DNA of 64,000 bases from Acheta domesticus (GCA_031308135.1 JAHLJT010000631.1:211280731-211344730); one strand, 5' to 3'; shown: positions 34,286 through 45,866, counted from the stretch's first letter. Notes: generated by a model from the letters alone, not told the origin. A program made the numbers and translations.

Positions 34286-34745
34286 AGTAACTTTTTCCCT
34301 TGGGACTTGGAGATGATATTGCCCCGCTGGATGGTGAGGTACGGCGCCATCCTACCTATCGGTTGGTGGGGTTTTTCCAAACCAGATATCTCCCACCAGC
34401 GGCGCGCCGCACCAGCCGGGACACGTTCTAAGCTCGCGATCGGTCTCCCGTCATGTGCGGTAGTGTAGTGCTTGGAAGTCTTTGTTGCAAGTAAGAAGGA
34501 CAAGAAAGAGGAAGGTAAGTTCGTGCGCGTTGCGTGGCCCGTTTGTTAGGGTACTGCTCCGGCATTCGCCTAGTATTGATCGGAGAAACCACGGAAAACC
34601 ACCGATTAGAGGATTCTCCTCCAGACAGCGATTGAATTCGACCTAGATGACAAGTTAGTGTCTAAAATCCTGCCACAGTGGGACAGGAACCTAGGATCCC
34701 TCGGTCAGAGGAAAACTGCAACGACATCAGTTGATGCCCTGAGCC
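34286..34745 (-). mobile_element. tRNA-derived SINE, copy 7b
   Basis: Minus-strand SINE with the 3' end cut. Landmarks in plus orientation: CCAGATATCTCCCACCAGCG, AAGAAAGAGGAAGG, GGGTACTGCTCCGGCATTCG, GGATTCTCCTCCAGACAGCG, AATCCTGCCACAGTGGGAC (B-box region near 34675-34695) and ACATCAGTTGATGCCCTGAG, which is the A-box side near 34724-34743. Confidence 0.9.
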
Positions 34746-36036
34746 TCCTCTCGCGATTCTAGGAATGCGATGTTAACGTTTTCAAAAATTCTATTATAAA
34801 AGAAACATCAATGTTTTAAACACTGATGTATTAAAGCGTTTTTTTAACATTGGTGTTATTAGGTCGTCCATGTTCAATTTAAGAACAAAAAATTCCCATA
34901 ATCAGAATTTTCTAAAAGATAAAACATGAAATAATAACGGATGGTGCACTGTCACTTGGCGTGATCGAACCAAACGGACACTGACCGAGCAATCTCTCCC
35001 CGGAGGGGTGACCCCTGGTATTACCTACGTCTTTCCACGTGTTTCGCGCATCGAGATGCGGTCCACGCATGCGCCGTGGGCGTAGGGCCTTTCCACTTCT
35101 GTCCGTACCCTTCTTCGGCGAACTGGGGCTTTTGAGGCGACCATAAACGCTCAGGCTGAGGCTCTGCTTTTTCCATTGATAAATAATCGATGTTTAAAAA
35201 ACCTATGGTTTAAATTTCGATAATCGATGATGATTAACATCTATGTTGTTATCGATGTCGCATCACTACTCACTATGGAGGAGATATCGATGACTTCAAA
35301 AATCGATATATTTATAAAATCATGGACGTATTTAACATCGATTTTTTCGAGCCGATGTCTTCTTAATATCAATATTTAGAGTCCCATGTTTTTAAGTGGT
35401 CGATATTTTAAATTAAAAAAAAATCATCATAGTAAATTCTGTGATAATTTTCAGATATTCATAAATTGAATGTTCTTCAGACGAAAGTGACTATGGGCGT
35501 AAAATAAATAAAATTGAGTTTCATTAATAAAGTGCCCTATATTATTTTTGAATTATCGAATCAGATAATTCAAGTTGTATTACTTGTGCTGGTGATTTTT
35601 TGCCAGTTAAATATCAATGTCAAGTTTTTGTTTTGCCAGTTAAAATATTGAGAATAGTAAGAAAGAAGGATGAAGAAGTTTTTTTCTCGAAATGCCATGT
35701 AAACAGCAGTAACTTTGTTCTTGTTTTGGAAGTCATATTAACAAACATTCTGAGTGATTGACTTTTCTGAGAAATATAAAAAGACATCTTGATAAAATGA
35801 AAATAAGGCTAATTTTAAAGAAAATTTACATTTATTAATGGGAAATTAAATTTTATCACGAAGTTCAGCATTTCTTTATTCTTTCAATTGACGAACTCAA
35901 TAACATTCAAATCAACAATGATCTTAGATTCATTAAGATCATATATTTATCTTGTTATAATTTGACCGTCATAACTGGCATATTGTGATACGGAGCGTGT
36001 AATGGGTGTAGTAAGAAGTCAGGGTAGAAGGGGGGG
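34746..36036. other. AT-rich stretch with ATCGAT cluster
   Basis: AT-rich DNA. A G+C-richer section (34960-35160) has no recognised identity. It is followed by a cluster of ATCGAT sites. No gene seen. Confidence 0.5.
35185..35345. other. cluster of six ATCGAT palindromes
   Basis: ATCGAT occurs six times in about 160 bp (near 35187, 35222, 35250, 35286, 35301 and 35338) together with near matches. GCATCACTA at about 35262-35270 resembles a hAT-type terminal sequence read outward. It may be the end of a decayed DNA transposon or a binding-site cluster. Confidence 0.5.
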
Positions 36037-36258
36037 ATAGAGGGGTTAATGAAAATAGCTGGAGTAGAAATAAAGTTCATGAAAAATGTTTCTGAAGAAG
36101 GAATAAAATACATGGATTCTGATAGTAAAGTAGGTAAAAGAGTGCATATAAAGCGGATAGGGAAGGAAAGAGATAAAGAAGTGGATGTTATGAAAGTGGT
36201 AAATATAAGATTGTATGTTAGGAAAGCGTGGGTTAAAGGAAGATGTATACGTGTGTGA
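36037..36258 (+). pseudogene. possible retrotransposon ORF fragment
   Basis: Purine-rich open frame of about 70 codons: starts MKIAGVEIKFMKNVSEEG, then VGKRVHIKRIGKERDKEVDV, and ends KAWVKGRCIRV. Lys/Glu/Arg-rich composition and the IGKERDKE pattern resemble ORF1-like proteins of some insect non-LTR elements, but I cannot name a domain. No tail or target duplication found. Confidence 0.25.
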
Positions 36259-36640
36259 GCAAAGTTTAAATAGAAATGTATAAGATTAATGAATGTTTTT
36301 AAGATATCAACCGCTTCTCCGAGAAGAGAATTTTGAAATAAATCCCAAGTTGCTAATTAATGATAGCATGTGTTAAAAAAAGACGATTTCAAGATGAAAC
36401 ATTGGAACCGTTAAATTGCATACAACCACGAAACAAAACGAGTCAAAAATCACGCATGTTATTCATTTCACACATGGGTCGGGGAATATGGATGGAATAC
36501 CAAGCAAAATCATAATTTCTTTCTCACGAACACGTGCATGAAATACTTTCTCTCTTCTCCAGGTATCCTCATTGCTTTTATAATAACCCGGGCAAGCCGT
36601 TTTCAATAAATCATAGTGGTGTGATTCAATCGCGAGCTGT
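36259..36640. other. AT-rich spacer
   Basis: AT-rich, no feature recognised. Confidence 0.5.
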
Positions 36641-36962
36641 CAGCATTCGTGAATTCATTCATCGTTTCTTTCCCAGCGCTCCGCAGCAATAGAAGAACCA
36701 TTTGTCGCCCTGCGTGCGTGAGACAGATGAACGGGGGACGGCGCGGCGGGCTCCGTGCCACCTGCGCGCCCGAGGTCCTTGCCGCCGCTGGGCGGGGGCG
36801 GGGCGCGGGGGGGGGGCGGGCTGGGCGCGGCGGCGCTGTTGACAGGTGTCAGTCCGGCGGCGAGCGCGTGTGGACACAAGTAGTTACCGCCGCCGCCACC
36901 GCCGCCAGTTAGAAGGTCCGCGCCCTGCGTCCCTGCTTCCTGCTGCCCCTCCCCCGCTTCCA

Positions 36963-37002
<40 letters not shown>

Positions 37003-37150
37003 CTCGGCGCGCCGTTCGCTTGTCACACAGCGCTCCCCCCGACGCACTCGCTCTGATTCCTGGTGCCGCGGGCCATCTTATCCGTCAGGTCGCTCCCTCC
37101 GATGCTAGACATTTACCGCTGCACGCCGACTCCGCACATTGTTTGGACGA
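36641..37150. other. CpG island with CCG tract
   Basis: Island with a GCC triplet tract at 36963-37003 and a G-rich run at 36795-36835. Open frames in opposite strands overlap; no gene called. Confidence 0.65.
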
Positions 37151-38350
37151 CACATTGTCGTTTATTTACCACATCATCTCAATAAAAGATGTTTAGGTTT
37201 GATTTACACATTGCTTCTTTCCTGTTGCTTCTATTATGTTCTTATGACATGTTGCTTAATGATTGTCTGTATTATATTCTTTAATTAATGTGTCCTTTCA
37301 ATTTTTAGACAATCAAACAAATAAAACAAAACTTCAAACTGATTGTCTAAAAGTTGAAAGAAAAAATGTATTAAAAAACATATTCTTAATGTCTATGTTG
37401 TCAATGTTTTCTCCGTCTGTGTATGTATCTCTTTATGTACATTATTGTTTTCAACTGCTTGCCATCATTCACGTCTCTCCCTTTTCTAATATTCCTTTCC
37501 GGCCATGGATTTATTTTGTATTCCACATACGTGTACATTTTTCGGTCTCTTTCTTTTTAATTATAGTGTCCTATTAGGTCATTTCGCGTTGTGTTTCAGT
37601 GAAGGCCAGTCTTTCTCCTAAACGTAATTCTGCTTGTGTTTCTTCTTCTAGGCATGGCACAAAAATACGATAGGTGGTTTAATCATTTCAGAATGTTGCT
37701 AATAGGCGAATACAATGTTAATGCGGTCGCGAATTTAGGTAAATAAAACGGGATCACCAGTGATGACCAGCGGTGACCGTGAAGGCAAATCATGGTTTTG
37801 AGCTTATCAGTGATAGTGATACATTCCTCAAGGTACCGAAAACGTACTTGATGTGTGACATCGTTGACTTTGTGGGGCAAACCAGGAATCAAATGAGAGC
37901 GTAGACTTTCACGAAGGCGGGAGCGTAGGCTGCCCGGAATCAAATTCATACCTCAACTGCCCTGATCAGTGATTTCCGAATGCCGAAGAGCCACCCATCG
38001 TGCTGGTTCACATGCGTTCCTCCCTCCTTCTCTCGCCTTCATTCCTATTATGAAAACCGAGCGATGATCCCACGCCTTTCTATATCACATTCCATTGACT
38101 CAGAAAATCCCAGAGAAGCGTCGGAGATCTGGAAAGTAGCGAAAACTTGCGAAGCACTAAATTCAACTTGTGGAGAAGAACTGTAAATAAAAATATTTGT
38201 AGTGCATGTCATTTCATTAATGTTTGTGCGCGGCAAATGTATAAATCGCTCGATCAAATGCAAAGCGTTTCTACAATATTTTCCTAGAAACTGTTGTAAA
38301 ATAACTGAAAATACATGTTGGAGAACCGATTTCCAAATTATTTAGCGTAA
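37151..38350. other. AT-rich stretch
   Basis: AT-rich DNA with the hairpin at 37295-37360. No gene recognised. Confidence 0.55.
37295..37360. other. 21-bp inverted repeat, pre-miRNA-sized hairpin
   Basis: Arms 37295-37315 (contains TTTTTAGACAATCA) and 37340-37360 (contains TGATTGTCTAAAA) pair at all 21 positions with one G-U wobble on the plus-strand RNA. The loop is 24 bases, A-rich. Total 66 nt, in the size range of animal pre-miRNAs, although the stem does not extend beyond 21-22 bp. It could also be a relic of a small inverted-repeat element. Confidence 0.8.
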
Positions 38351-38740
38351 TAATCACCATAGGTGTGTGCAGCGTTCGCTACTCAGCACATGGCAACTCA
38401 ATAGACAGCGATGCAGCGTGCACACTTCCAGAGTAGGTACGTGTGGGATGCACCACAGTAGGGAAGACGGGAGGGCCGATCCCAAGGGACCAGACCGAGG
38501 GGGTGGGTGCCGTGCTGGCGTCAGAACCATGTGTTGCCGTGTGTTGCAAGAACACGCGCTTGCGACCGTGGGGAAGCGACCGTCTCGGCGTGGCTGCATG
38601 GGAGGTTGGGCCCAGCGAAGAAGACCGATTGTTCGGGAAACCTCTGTTGCCACCCAGTCGCGAGGACGCCAGTGGGCGTGGGAGACGGGTATGACCGCAA
38701 GCTTGCGCTCATGTTGAACGGTGTATTCAGTAGTTGACAG
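38351..38740. other. moderately GC-rich unassigned segment
   Basis: G+C-richer than its neighbours, with open frames on both strands up to 116 codons. No family recognised. It may be an old transposon piece; not called as a gene. Confidence 0.4.
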
Positions 38741-38820
38741 ATGTTAACGGGAAGCGAATGTTCCAGCAGTAAATGCTACGGCTCACTTGTATATATGTAA
38801 AGTGCGTATATAGCAAAGCC

Positions 38821-39375
38821 GTGCCAGGAGAAGTGGCTCAGGGCATTATCTGATGAAGTGCCTCTGATCGGGAGGTCCTAGGTTCGAGTCCCGACAGTGG
38901 CAGGATTTTCGACACAAGCTAGATAGGTTGCATTCAGCCGCTGTCTGGAGGAGAATTCTAGCGAACGGCTGCTCTGATGGATAGTTTTCTGTGGTGGTTT
39001 CTCCGATAAACACCAGGCGAACCCTATCAAACGGGCCACGGATCACGCGCGATCTTCCCTTCCTCTTCCTTGTCCTATCCTCACCCCTTGCACACACACA
39101 CACACACACACACACTTACACTAACATGCACGAAATTACGATGTGCACTACCAAGCATGCTGGGAGACCGGTCGGGAACTCAGAGCTTGTGCCGGGTGTG
39201 GCGGTGCCCCGCTGGTGGAAGATACCTGGTTGGGGAACCCGTTAACCGACGGTAGCTCGGCACCGGATCTCACCATCCAACGGGTAAAGATCACCGCAAC
39301 CTCCCGAGCATAAACTGCACTACACTTACGGGATTAATTACCTCATCCGTTATCGCACTAGTCAATCAACCAACT
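38821..39375 (+). mobile_element. tRNA-derived SINE, copy 8 (best-preserved)
   Basis: The clearest full-length copy. Pol III A box TGGCTCAGGGC (38834-38844) and B box GGTTCGAGTCC (38881-38891). CCTCTGATCGGGAGG between them can form an anticodon-arm-like hairpin. The body has GGAGGAGAATTCTAGCG, the T/C block, an AC repeat (39092-39114), TACCTGGTTGGGGAA and AAGATCACCGCAACC. The tail is GTCAATCAACCAAC. AAAGCC flanks both sides (38815-38820 and 39376-39381), a possible short target duplication. At about 550 bp it is long for a SINE. Confidence 0.95.
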
Positions 39376-39389
39376 AAAGCCATATTTTC

Positions 39390-39710
39390 TGTGATTTGTG
39401 CAACCCACGACGTCACGTGTGGTTCCGTCCGCACGCGCCGGGCACAGAGGCGGAGGCGCATGCGGCGGGAGGGCGTGGGCGGTGCCCGAGCGGCGGCAGG
39501 GGACGGCGAGGGGCGTGGCTGGCGGGGCGTGGGCGGCGGAGGGCAGCCGCGCACGTGTTACGTCGCCAGCGCCGCCCGCGCCGCCTGCGCTGCCTTCGGC
39601 GGGCGGTTCGCGGCCGCCTAAATGAGATCCGTATCTGACGCGCCGCGCCGCGCCGCGCCGGGCCACTCGCCCGCAGGCAACCGTACCGGTCTCCTTCCCT
39701 CCTCTCTCCC
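39390..39710. other. CpG island
   Basis: Island immediately after the SINE. It starts with GACGTCACGTG (39409-39419), the same 11-mer as in the 18441 island, and ends with a GCCGC run at 39641-39660. Confidence 0.65.
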
Positions 39711-41000
39711 TCTCCTCCTCTCCATCCGTCTTTTCTTTCCGTTGGCTCTGCTTTCCACGCTTCCCTTTCTTTTATGCGAGTATTCTTTCCGTTTTGTCTT
39801 CAACGTTTGCGTAGATTCAAATTCATTCATTGTTTTATGTCATCAATATCATTTCATGGTAATTAATTTCTCTGTTTATTTTTATTTCAATTCGTCTCAT
39901 TTATTCTCTACTCTTATCCACCTACAATAATACAGACTTTTTATCACTTCTTCTTTACTCGGTTGGCAAAGCTTTTGACGGTCATTTCTACGCAGACATC
40001 TCTAATGTCCATAGTTTTAATCATTCGGCATTGAATAAATTTACTATTCTTCATACCCTTTTTAGTATACATGCTCTCTAATTTAAAAAATGGTTTGTTT
40101 TGTCAGTTTACTGACAAATCTTCCATTGTACTTTCATTTAAAGCACGACAACAGAATTTGGTCAAGATTAAAGTTTGTTTTTCGTTAAATAATAGTTGTT
40201 CAATGCTTGCTCAGCCTAAAATATTTCTCTTTGCTCAATAAATCATTCACGTCCCACATGTTTTGTACGGGGTTAATAAATTGAAGTTATGACGATTAAA
40301 ATGATGAATTATTATATCATAATTTTCTCCACTTGGTGAAGGTCTACTTATTGGATAATTCTAAATTATTTCCATTGCTTAAAATAAGTGACTAATTGAC
40401 AATCAGAATTATGTATTGCATTGAAAACATCATCAAATACGAATGTTTTCAAATTTTATAAACTGTAAAGTTCTTTTTTTTCAATTTAACTATCCCATCT
40501 CTTATAATCTACATTAACGAAACCTAACTAACCCGATCTGATTAAATTTTAAAAGCAGATTTAAAAAATTATGAAATCATCAGCTAAATATTTTGAATTT
40601 CTTACTTATGATTTTTCCTTTCCTTAATAGTAAATGCTGCTTTTTATACCCAAACAATTGTTAATTAAGACAGCATTTAAAACTAATATCTAACTAAACT
40701 AAAGAACATTTTGGATACAAAAGCCCATGTCTTCTGAATGTTTGTTGTGAAGTGATAAGATTCATTAGTCAAAAAGATACTTCCACAATCGTTTCTACCA
40801 TTAGAAATAATATTTAAAATGAAATAAAAGCAACCGTAACCACGCAATACTCAAAGATGGAACAAATGTGCTGCATCTTTAATTGAATCTTAATGTAAAA
40901 AAAATAAGGTCGCGTGGAAGTCAGCGATGTGAGACTTAGTAATTGCTCGTCGGGCCCAACGTGTTCAGATGAATGTGCCAACACACATTCCTTGTGACGA
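39711..41000. other. AT-rich stretch
   Basis: Pyrimidine-rich at the left, AT-rich after 39780. No recognised feature. Confidence 0.5.
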
Positions 41001-41240
41001 AACTTGCCCCAACACTTGAGGAGCCAAGACAACCATCGCGCCGTCGCTGTCGCGTCGCGTCGGGGCCGGGAGGTCGCGCTCGAGGAGCCATTTAGCGACT
41101 CGCCGCTGTCCACAGGCACTCGAGCGCGGGGGAATTCTCCCCACTGCTCTCAGATGAATCGATCTCGCCCAGGCGCCTTTCACAGTGCCTGGCTGCTCCA
41201 TCTCTCTGCCAACGCATCCATATTCACCCTCCACTCGTTG
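41001..41240. other. short GC-rich patch
   Basis: Small CpG-containing patch with GTCGCGTCGCGTCGG near 41049. No gene recognised. Confidence 0.45.
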
Positions 41241-41579
41241 TTTCTGTGTCACTCTTGGGATGGTTTATTTTTTACTATCTTGGGCTCTTTGAAATTGGAT
41301 GAACAGACTCCACGATTCCTAAACGCTTAGGATGCACTTTTTTATTTACCTTTGACACATTGTAAATACAGCATTGGTTCTGCATATCCTAATTTCTTAT
41401 ATTTGCTTTCTTTGTAGTTGTCTCCAGATAAATGTGTGCTCATTGTAAGGATGTTCTGTTGCCAATGCACAAACGTCCGAAAGAATAATGCACACGAAAT
41501 GCTGAACAAATGACGTTGAAAAGTATTCATCATCATAATTGCTTATACAATGTGATTTTTATTCAGAATGAAACGTGCC

Positions 41580-41760
41580 TTGACAGCCTCGATAGTCGAG
41601 GTCGCTAAAGCTGGAGGGCCGGGTCTGCTTCGACTCGAAGGGTCGCGGGTTCGAATCTCTCCCCGGGCATAGGTGCTTGCGTGTGTTCATGTTGTCCTTA
41701 AGTGTCCCCTGACAGTTATCCCTGTATTAAAAATCACAGTAGTGAGTACGTGACCAAGCA
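41580..41760 (+). mobile_element. possible second tRNA-related SINE or tRNA pseudogene
   Basis: TAGTCGAGGTCG (near 41592) resembles an A box and GGTTCGAATCTC (near 41649) is a near-consensus B box, about 57 bp apart. CCGGGTC...GGGTCGC lies between. The segment differs from the main SINE family. It runs on into GTGTTCATGTTGTCCTTAAG, a body without a clear tail. A functional tRNA is unlikely because I cannot close an acceptor stem. Confidence 0.4.
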
Positions 41761-41929
41761 GTTAAAAAGCGATCTTGAAAAAGCGTGCTTTATAAAACAC
41801 AAATCCCTGAGGGAATATGGCACGTGCTGCTTCACTTCATGACCTGCGAAATTCAGTTCAAATTGAGTGAGTATGAGGGATTCCGTGTGTGTGAAATGTT
41901 CAGTCGTTAGTCCTATGATTGTAGTTCAT

Positions 41930-42240
41930 GTTATAACCTGGATGATGGCGGTGTTCATCCGCCGCTGGAATGTGAGAATGTAGTGCACGGAAGTTTGTGT
42001 GTACCTACTGGGAAACAAGGGGTCAAGGAAAAGGAAGGAAAGATCGAGAACTGTCCTTTGTTAGGGTACTATTCCGGCATTTGTCTGAATGGAGAAACGT
42101 TGGAAAACTGCGGATCAGATCAGACGGCCGCCTGAATTCTCCAGAGAACGTCTGAATTCGACTCAGCAATCTAGCTCGAAAATCCGGCACCGTGAGGTCT
42201 AGAGCCCTAGGACCTCCCAGCTGCAGCCACTGCAATGGCC
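41930..42240 (-). mobile_element. tRNA-derived SINE, copy 9 (partial)
   Basis: Minus-strand copy lacking the distal third. Plus-strand landmarks: GGAAAAGGAAGGAAAGATCG, TTAGGGTACTATTCCGGCAT, CTGAATTCTCCAGAGAACGT, AAAATCCGGCACCGTGAGG, and CCTAGGACCTCCCAGCTGCA at the head end near 42206-42226. Diverged. Confidence 0.82.
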
Positions 42241-42740
42241 ACGGTCAGTGTCACACGAGTGCTCCGGGACTCACGGACGTGTTGCCATTTTGAGTCGATT
42301 ATTCAACTTCTCTAAGCTAGCTAACGGTGTCCCCCAAGCCTGAGACTAGTTCAATTTCCACACTTGATGGTAAGAAAGACATGTGACGAACATGTATTCC
42401 TCTAACTAGCACACTCCGCCTGCCTGAGATTTTTCCGTCACACAGCGTCAGAAACTGAGACGATTTTTAAGGAAAGCTTCAGAAACTGAGCCTCACACAG
42501 CTTCACAAAAGTTCCCCACTGATTCAAAGTCTGAGACAATTTAAATGTTGTAGGAAAGCTACAACTCTTTGTTTGCCTCGACCGAGAATCGAACCCGGGA
42601 TCGCACCACCAGAAGCTAGTACGCTGCCCAAAAATCACCTTAGGGCAGTGGTGTCAATGTCTTCTTCTGGTGGCAGTGGCACGCCCTGTGGCACCGTGGT
42701 ATGCCACGAGCTTCTCCGCGCAGCTAGCGGCGGGAAAGGA
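42241..42740. other. mixed unique sequence with tRNA-like segment
   Basis: Mixed composition. A tRNA-3'-half-like piece is at 42575-42640 on the minus strand, and a 10-bp inverted repeat (CCACCAGAAG / CTTCTGGTGG) lies at about 42606 and 42664. No gene. Confidence 0.45.
42575..42640 (-). pseudogene. tRNA-like segment (tRNA-Gly-like 3' half)
   Basis: On the minus strand the segment reads CCCGGGTTCGATTCTCGG followed by TCGAGGCA. This resembles the T arm and acceptor end of a tRNA-Gly. The 5' half is not recognisable. It is best explained as a tRNA pseudogene or a decayed SINE head. Confidence 0.4.
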
Positions 42741-43300
42741 AACTATTAGTAATCCCGTCGTTTTACAATAGTGACGGCGTTATCTCTGGTGGCGGGGTGA
42801 TGAACTGCGTGGAGAGGCGATTTCGTGGTGGCACTCGACCTTGACAACACTGCCTTAGGGTCATACCGCAGTAAAAAAAATAAAGTGTCTTTTGCCAGTT
42901 TCTTGCTTCGTACCTTGCGCTTTGAACAACCGCGCGGGGCACGCCGCGCCGTCGTCGCTGGAGCGCGCCTTGCGTCAGAGCGAGGGGGGGGGGAAGGGGG
43001 CAACGCGAGAGGGAGCGCGGCCCTCCATCCGCACGGCCAACACTCGAGGCTTCTGTTTGCGCGGCCCCACACTCGCACCCGATCGACAATGTAAGTAGCA
43101 GATTAGACTTCGCTTCCATTACGGGCGCGCAGAGGTGGCCGGTGGGCGGGGGGCGGGCGCGCGCGCGCCTTGCCGCCCAAGGAGCGTAGAGGAGGTTGCT
43201 GGAGGGCCATCCACTGCCCGGCGGCGGGGCGGGCGACAGCGGGAGGTCCGCCTCTGGCTGCACAGTCGGCCAGTGCAAATAGGCCTCGGTTGATCTTGCT
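42741..43300. other. CpG island
   Basis: Island with a G run (GGGGGGGGG near 42985) and an alternating GC run (43155-43168). CAATGTAAGTAGC near 43087-43099 is donor-site-like. No gene supported. Confidence 0.6.
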
Positions 43301-45110
43301 CAACGCAGTTTCTGGATTCTTCTATTGTCTGGCGGGTTTGCGTTGCCCGATCGATTTGCTCAGTTCTTTTTCTTTCGAGCGGGTAAATTTTGACTTCCAC
43401 TTGACGTGTTTTGTTATTAAACGGGCTGTAGGCACATGCCTCGCGCGAGCTGCCAGCCTCCAGTCTTACGGAACGAATTTGTGAAACGCACGTTAGAGAT
43501 CATTGCTGACTCCTCGATATTCGATAAAAGGGAGAAATTCTTCTCCTATTATTTTGTAAAAGTAATTCCTTATTCAGTAGATATTTATAGAACGTACGAA
43601 AGTTACTAATTTTATTTATCGAATGATTTCTCTCGCTAACTGCAACATTAAATTGATTTGACAGCGGCCGAAAATGTAATAAAAAGTAAACAGTACAATT
43701 TTATTTCCATTAATACCGAATTATAAACAAACTTTCTATTATACAATTTTATTGACGGAATTGGCGATGCAATCGTAAATAAAGAAGCAAGTACTTATAG
43801 AATTACCATTCCGTGTTTCAAAGAAATTGCGTATTCTAACTAAGCATTCTAATATTAAATATTCTTTATTCTGTAACGAAAAGCTTTCATGTTACTATGT
43901 ACTACCTTGAAATGCCTGAGTGTAAAAACATTTTTGGCCTATATTTTTACACATAGGCCTCACTTTGTGGCCAAGGATAACAAAATATTTCGATTTAAAT
44001 AGCGTGAGTCGGGGGTGCTAATCTGAAGATACAAAAATAACGTTCCTTTACTGATTTCATTGGAGTTAGAAAATTGTTTTGCCTGCATCTTCAGATAAAG
44101 TTATTTGGACCACAGATAAAAGCCAAGAAACGTCAGTTCGAAGTTTAAATTCCTTTTCTTGTTTTAATTTTCTTTTCCTTGACCATTTTTCATTTTCGGT
44201 GAGTTTTTCTACTACACGGCTAAGAATTCTCTTGTCTGGCTCAGTTTAAAAAGTTCCTATATCCTTAGATTTTGGAGAGTATCGGCATGTGCAATATTGT
44301 TCAAATTATATTCAATTCTTTTCACAATGTAAACATTTTTTTTGTTTTTGCCTCATCTTGCCACACTTTTCAAGTCGAATGGAAGTCAAGTTTATTTGTG
44401 CAATTACAAAGGGATAAACCGTAATTCTCGCCTTTTCCTAAATCATTACTAGACTTTCACACCCGAATTATTACCTTTTCATCTTCAATTCACTTAGTTT
44501 TGCCGCCCTAAGTTGTAAGTAAGTACAGCAAGTAATTGTGTGTTTGATGGCAATTTATGTTCATTTGTTTGAAATATTGTCTGCGTTCAAAATCACATGT
44601 CCTTGGCTACGGCGTAATTCGCGTGACAATTAAGTAGTAAAGGCACAGAAATCAAATCAACCTCTGCTAGCCAAGTGTGTTCACCGGCTGTCACAACTTA
44701 CCTGAAATATTTCTCGAGTAACAACTAACGGGCCATTCCGGCAGATATATGGAGGGGTCTCGACCCGTGATTGCTTGGATATTGGATATTTAAGCTCAAG
44801 TCGATGCGGGTGCAAATTATTCGATCGACAAGAATTTTTTGGATGACACGTTTTACGGTAGATCGAAAATATTTAGGGGATGTGGGGGTCAATATATTTT
44901 GAACTCGGAAAATAAGCGACACACTAATGTATCTACATCAAAGTAGATAATGTGAAGATTCTTTTGAGGAAATCTGTCACTCAGGAGTGCATTTCTAAAT
45001 AGATGGCAGAGAAGTCGAAACTTATAATTTCAGTGAGTTAACGGTTTTGTTGTATTTGCTGCTAGTAATGAGTGAAAATAGAACGATTTGTTTATGGAAA
45101 CGTAGTCTTA
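43301..45110. other. AT-rich stretch
   Basis: AT-rich DNA. A small overlapping hairpin is at 43920-43959 (GTGTAAAAA/TTTTTACAC and GGCCTAT/ATAGGCC). No gene recognised. Confidence 0.55.
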
Positions 45111-45700
45111 AACTTCATTTGTTGTTAAAAAGATGTGAACAAGTGCGCTGCAATACACTGCGTGGTGATAGGAAGTCCCACTCCCAGAGTAGTGGAACAC
45201 AGAAGACTTCCTGAATGTCAGCAAAGGAATACGAATGCAACCGCGTGTTGCTGGTTTCCAATCCGCGCTCCTGTTTGTTCGCAAACATTTGCGGCGGCGG
45301 GTAGCGCGTCCTCAACGCCGAATCCGGGAGCAAGCCGGGCGCGCGTGCACGCGTGTGCGTGATGAGCCGCACGGGGAGCGCACGCGCGTGATGGGCTGGG
45401 GGACAGGGGGGCGGGGGCGCGTGCTACCTCTCGCGCAAAACCAACGCCGACCCCACCCGCCCGCCCGCTGCTGGAGGTATTCCGGAATTTAAACATTTGA
45501 GCTTCGCAAAAGCAGTCGAGGCTCGTTTCAACACACGCCAGCGCCGCCGAGAGCAAACGGCCGCAGCGGCCCTCGCGCCAAGGAGCTGCTTCCTGCGCGG
45601 CGGAGGCGCGTGTGCACCGACGGACGCCCTGACGCGCCCGCGGCCTTCCAAGGTCGTTAGGCGATCGCCTACGCGTCTGGAAGCGATCTGAGCACGTTGG
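45111..45700. other. CpG island
   Basis: CpG-rich from about 45250 to 45680. Several overlapping open frames on both strands (up to 165 codons) are compositional: Arg/Ala/Pro-rich with no domain. Confidence 0.6.
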
Positions 45701-45800
45701 ATTCACATTACCCATTGTGTAAATGATGAACCAACATTATTAGACTTTCGTTCAGGAATTTCTATTTAGGGATAGAAGAAATATTCTTATATCCTTTTGC

Positions 45801-45804
<4 letters not shown>

Positions 45805-45865
<61 letters not shown>

Positions 45866-45866
45866 T
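45805..45866. repeat. (ATT)n/(AAT)n microsatellite, self-complementary
   Basis: TTA repeats switch to ATA repeats and back to TTA repeats, giving an imperfect palindrome. It adjoins the 3' end of the minus-strand retrotransposon fragment at 45867, so the distal part is likely its 3' tail. Confidence 0.92.

Noticed and set aside
38367..38717. 116-codon plus-strand frame in a GC-rich segment
   Set aside because: Overlapping frames on both strands and no recognised domain.
41587..41670. Functional tRNA gene
   Set aside because: A and B boxes are plausible but I could not close acceptor and anticodon arms; kept as tRNA-like only.
43920..43959. Overlapping 7- and 9-bp hairpins
   Set aside because: Short arms in AT-rich DNA; expected by chance at this frequency.
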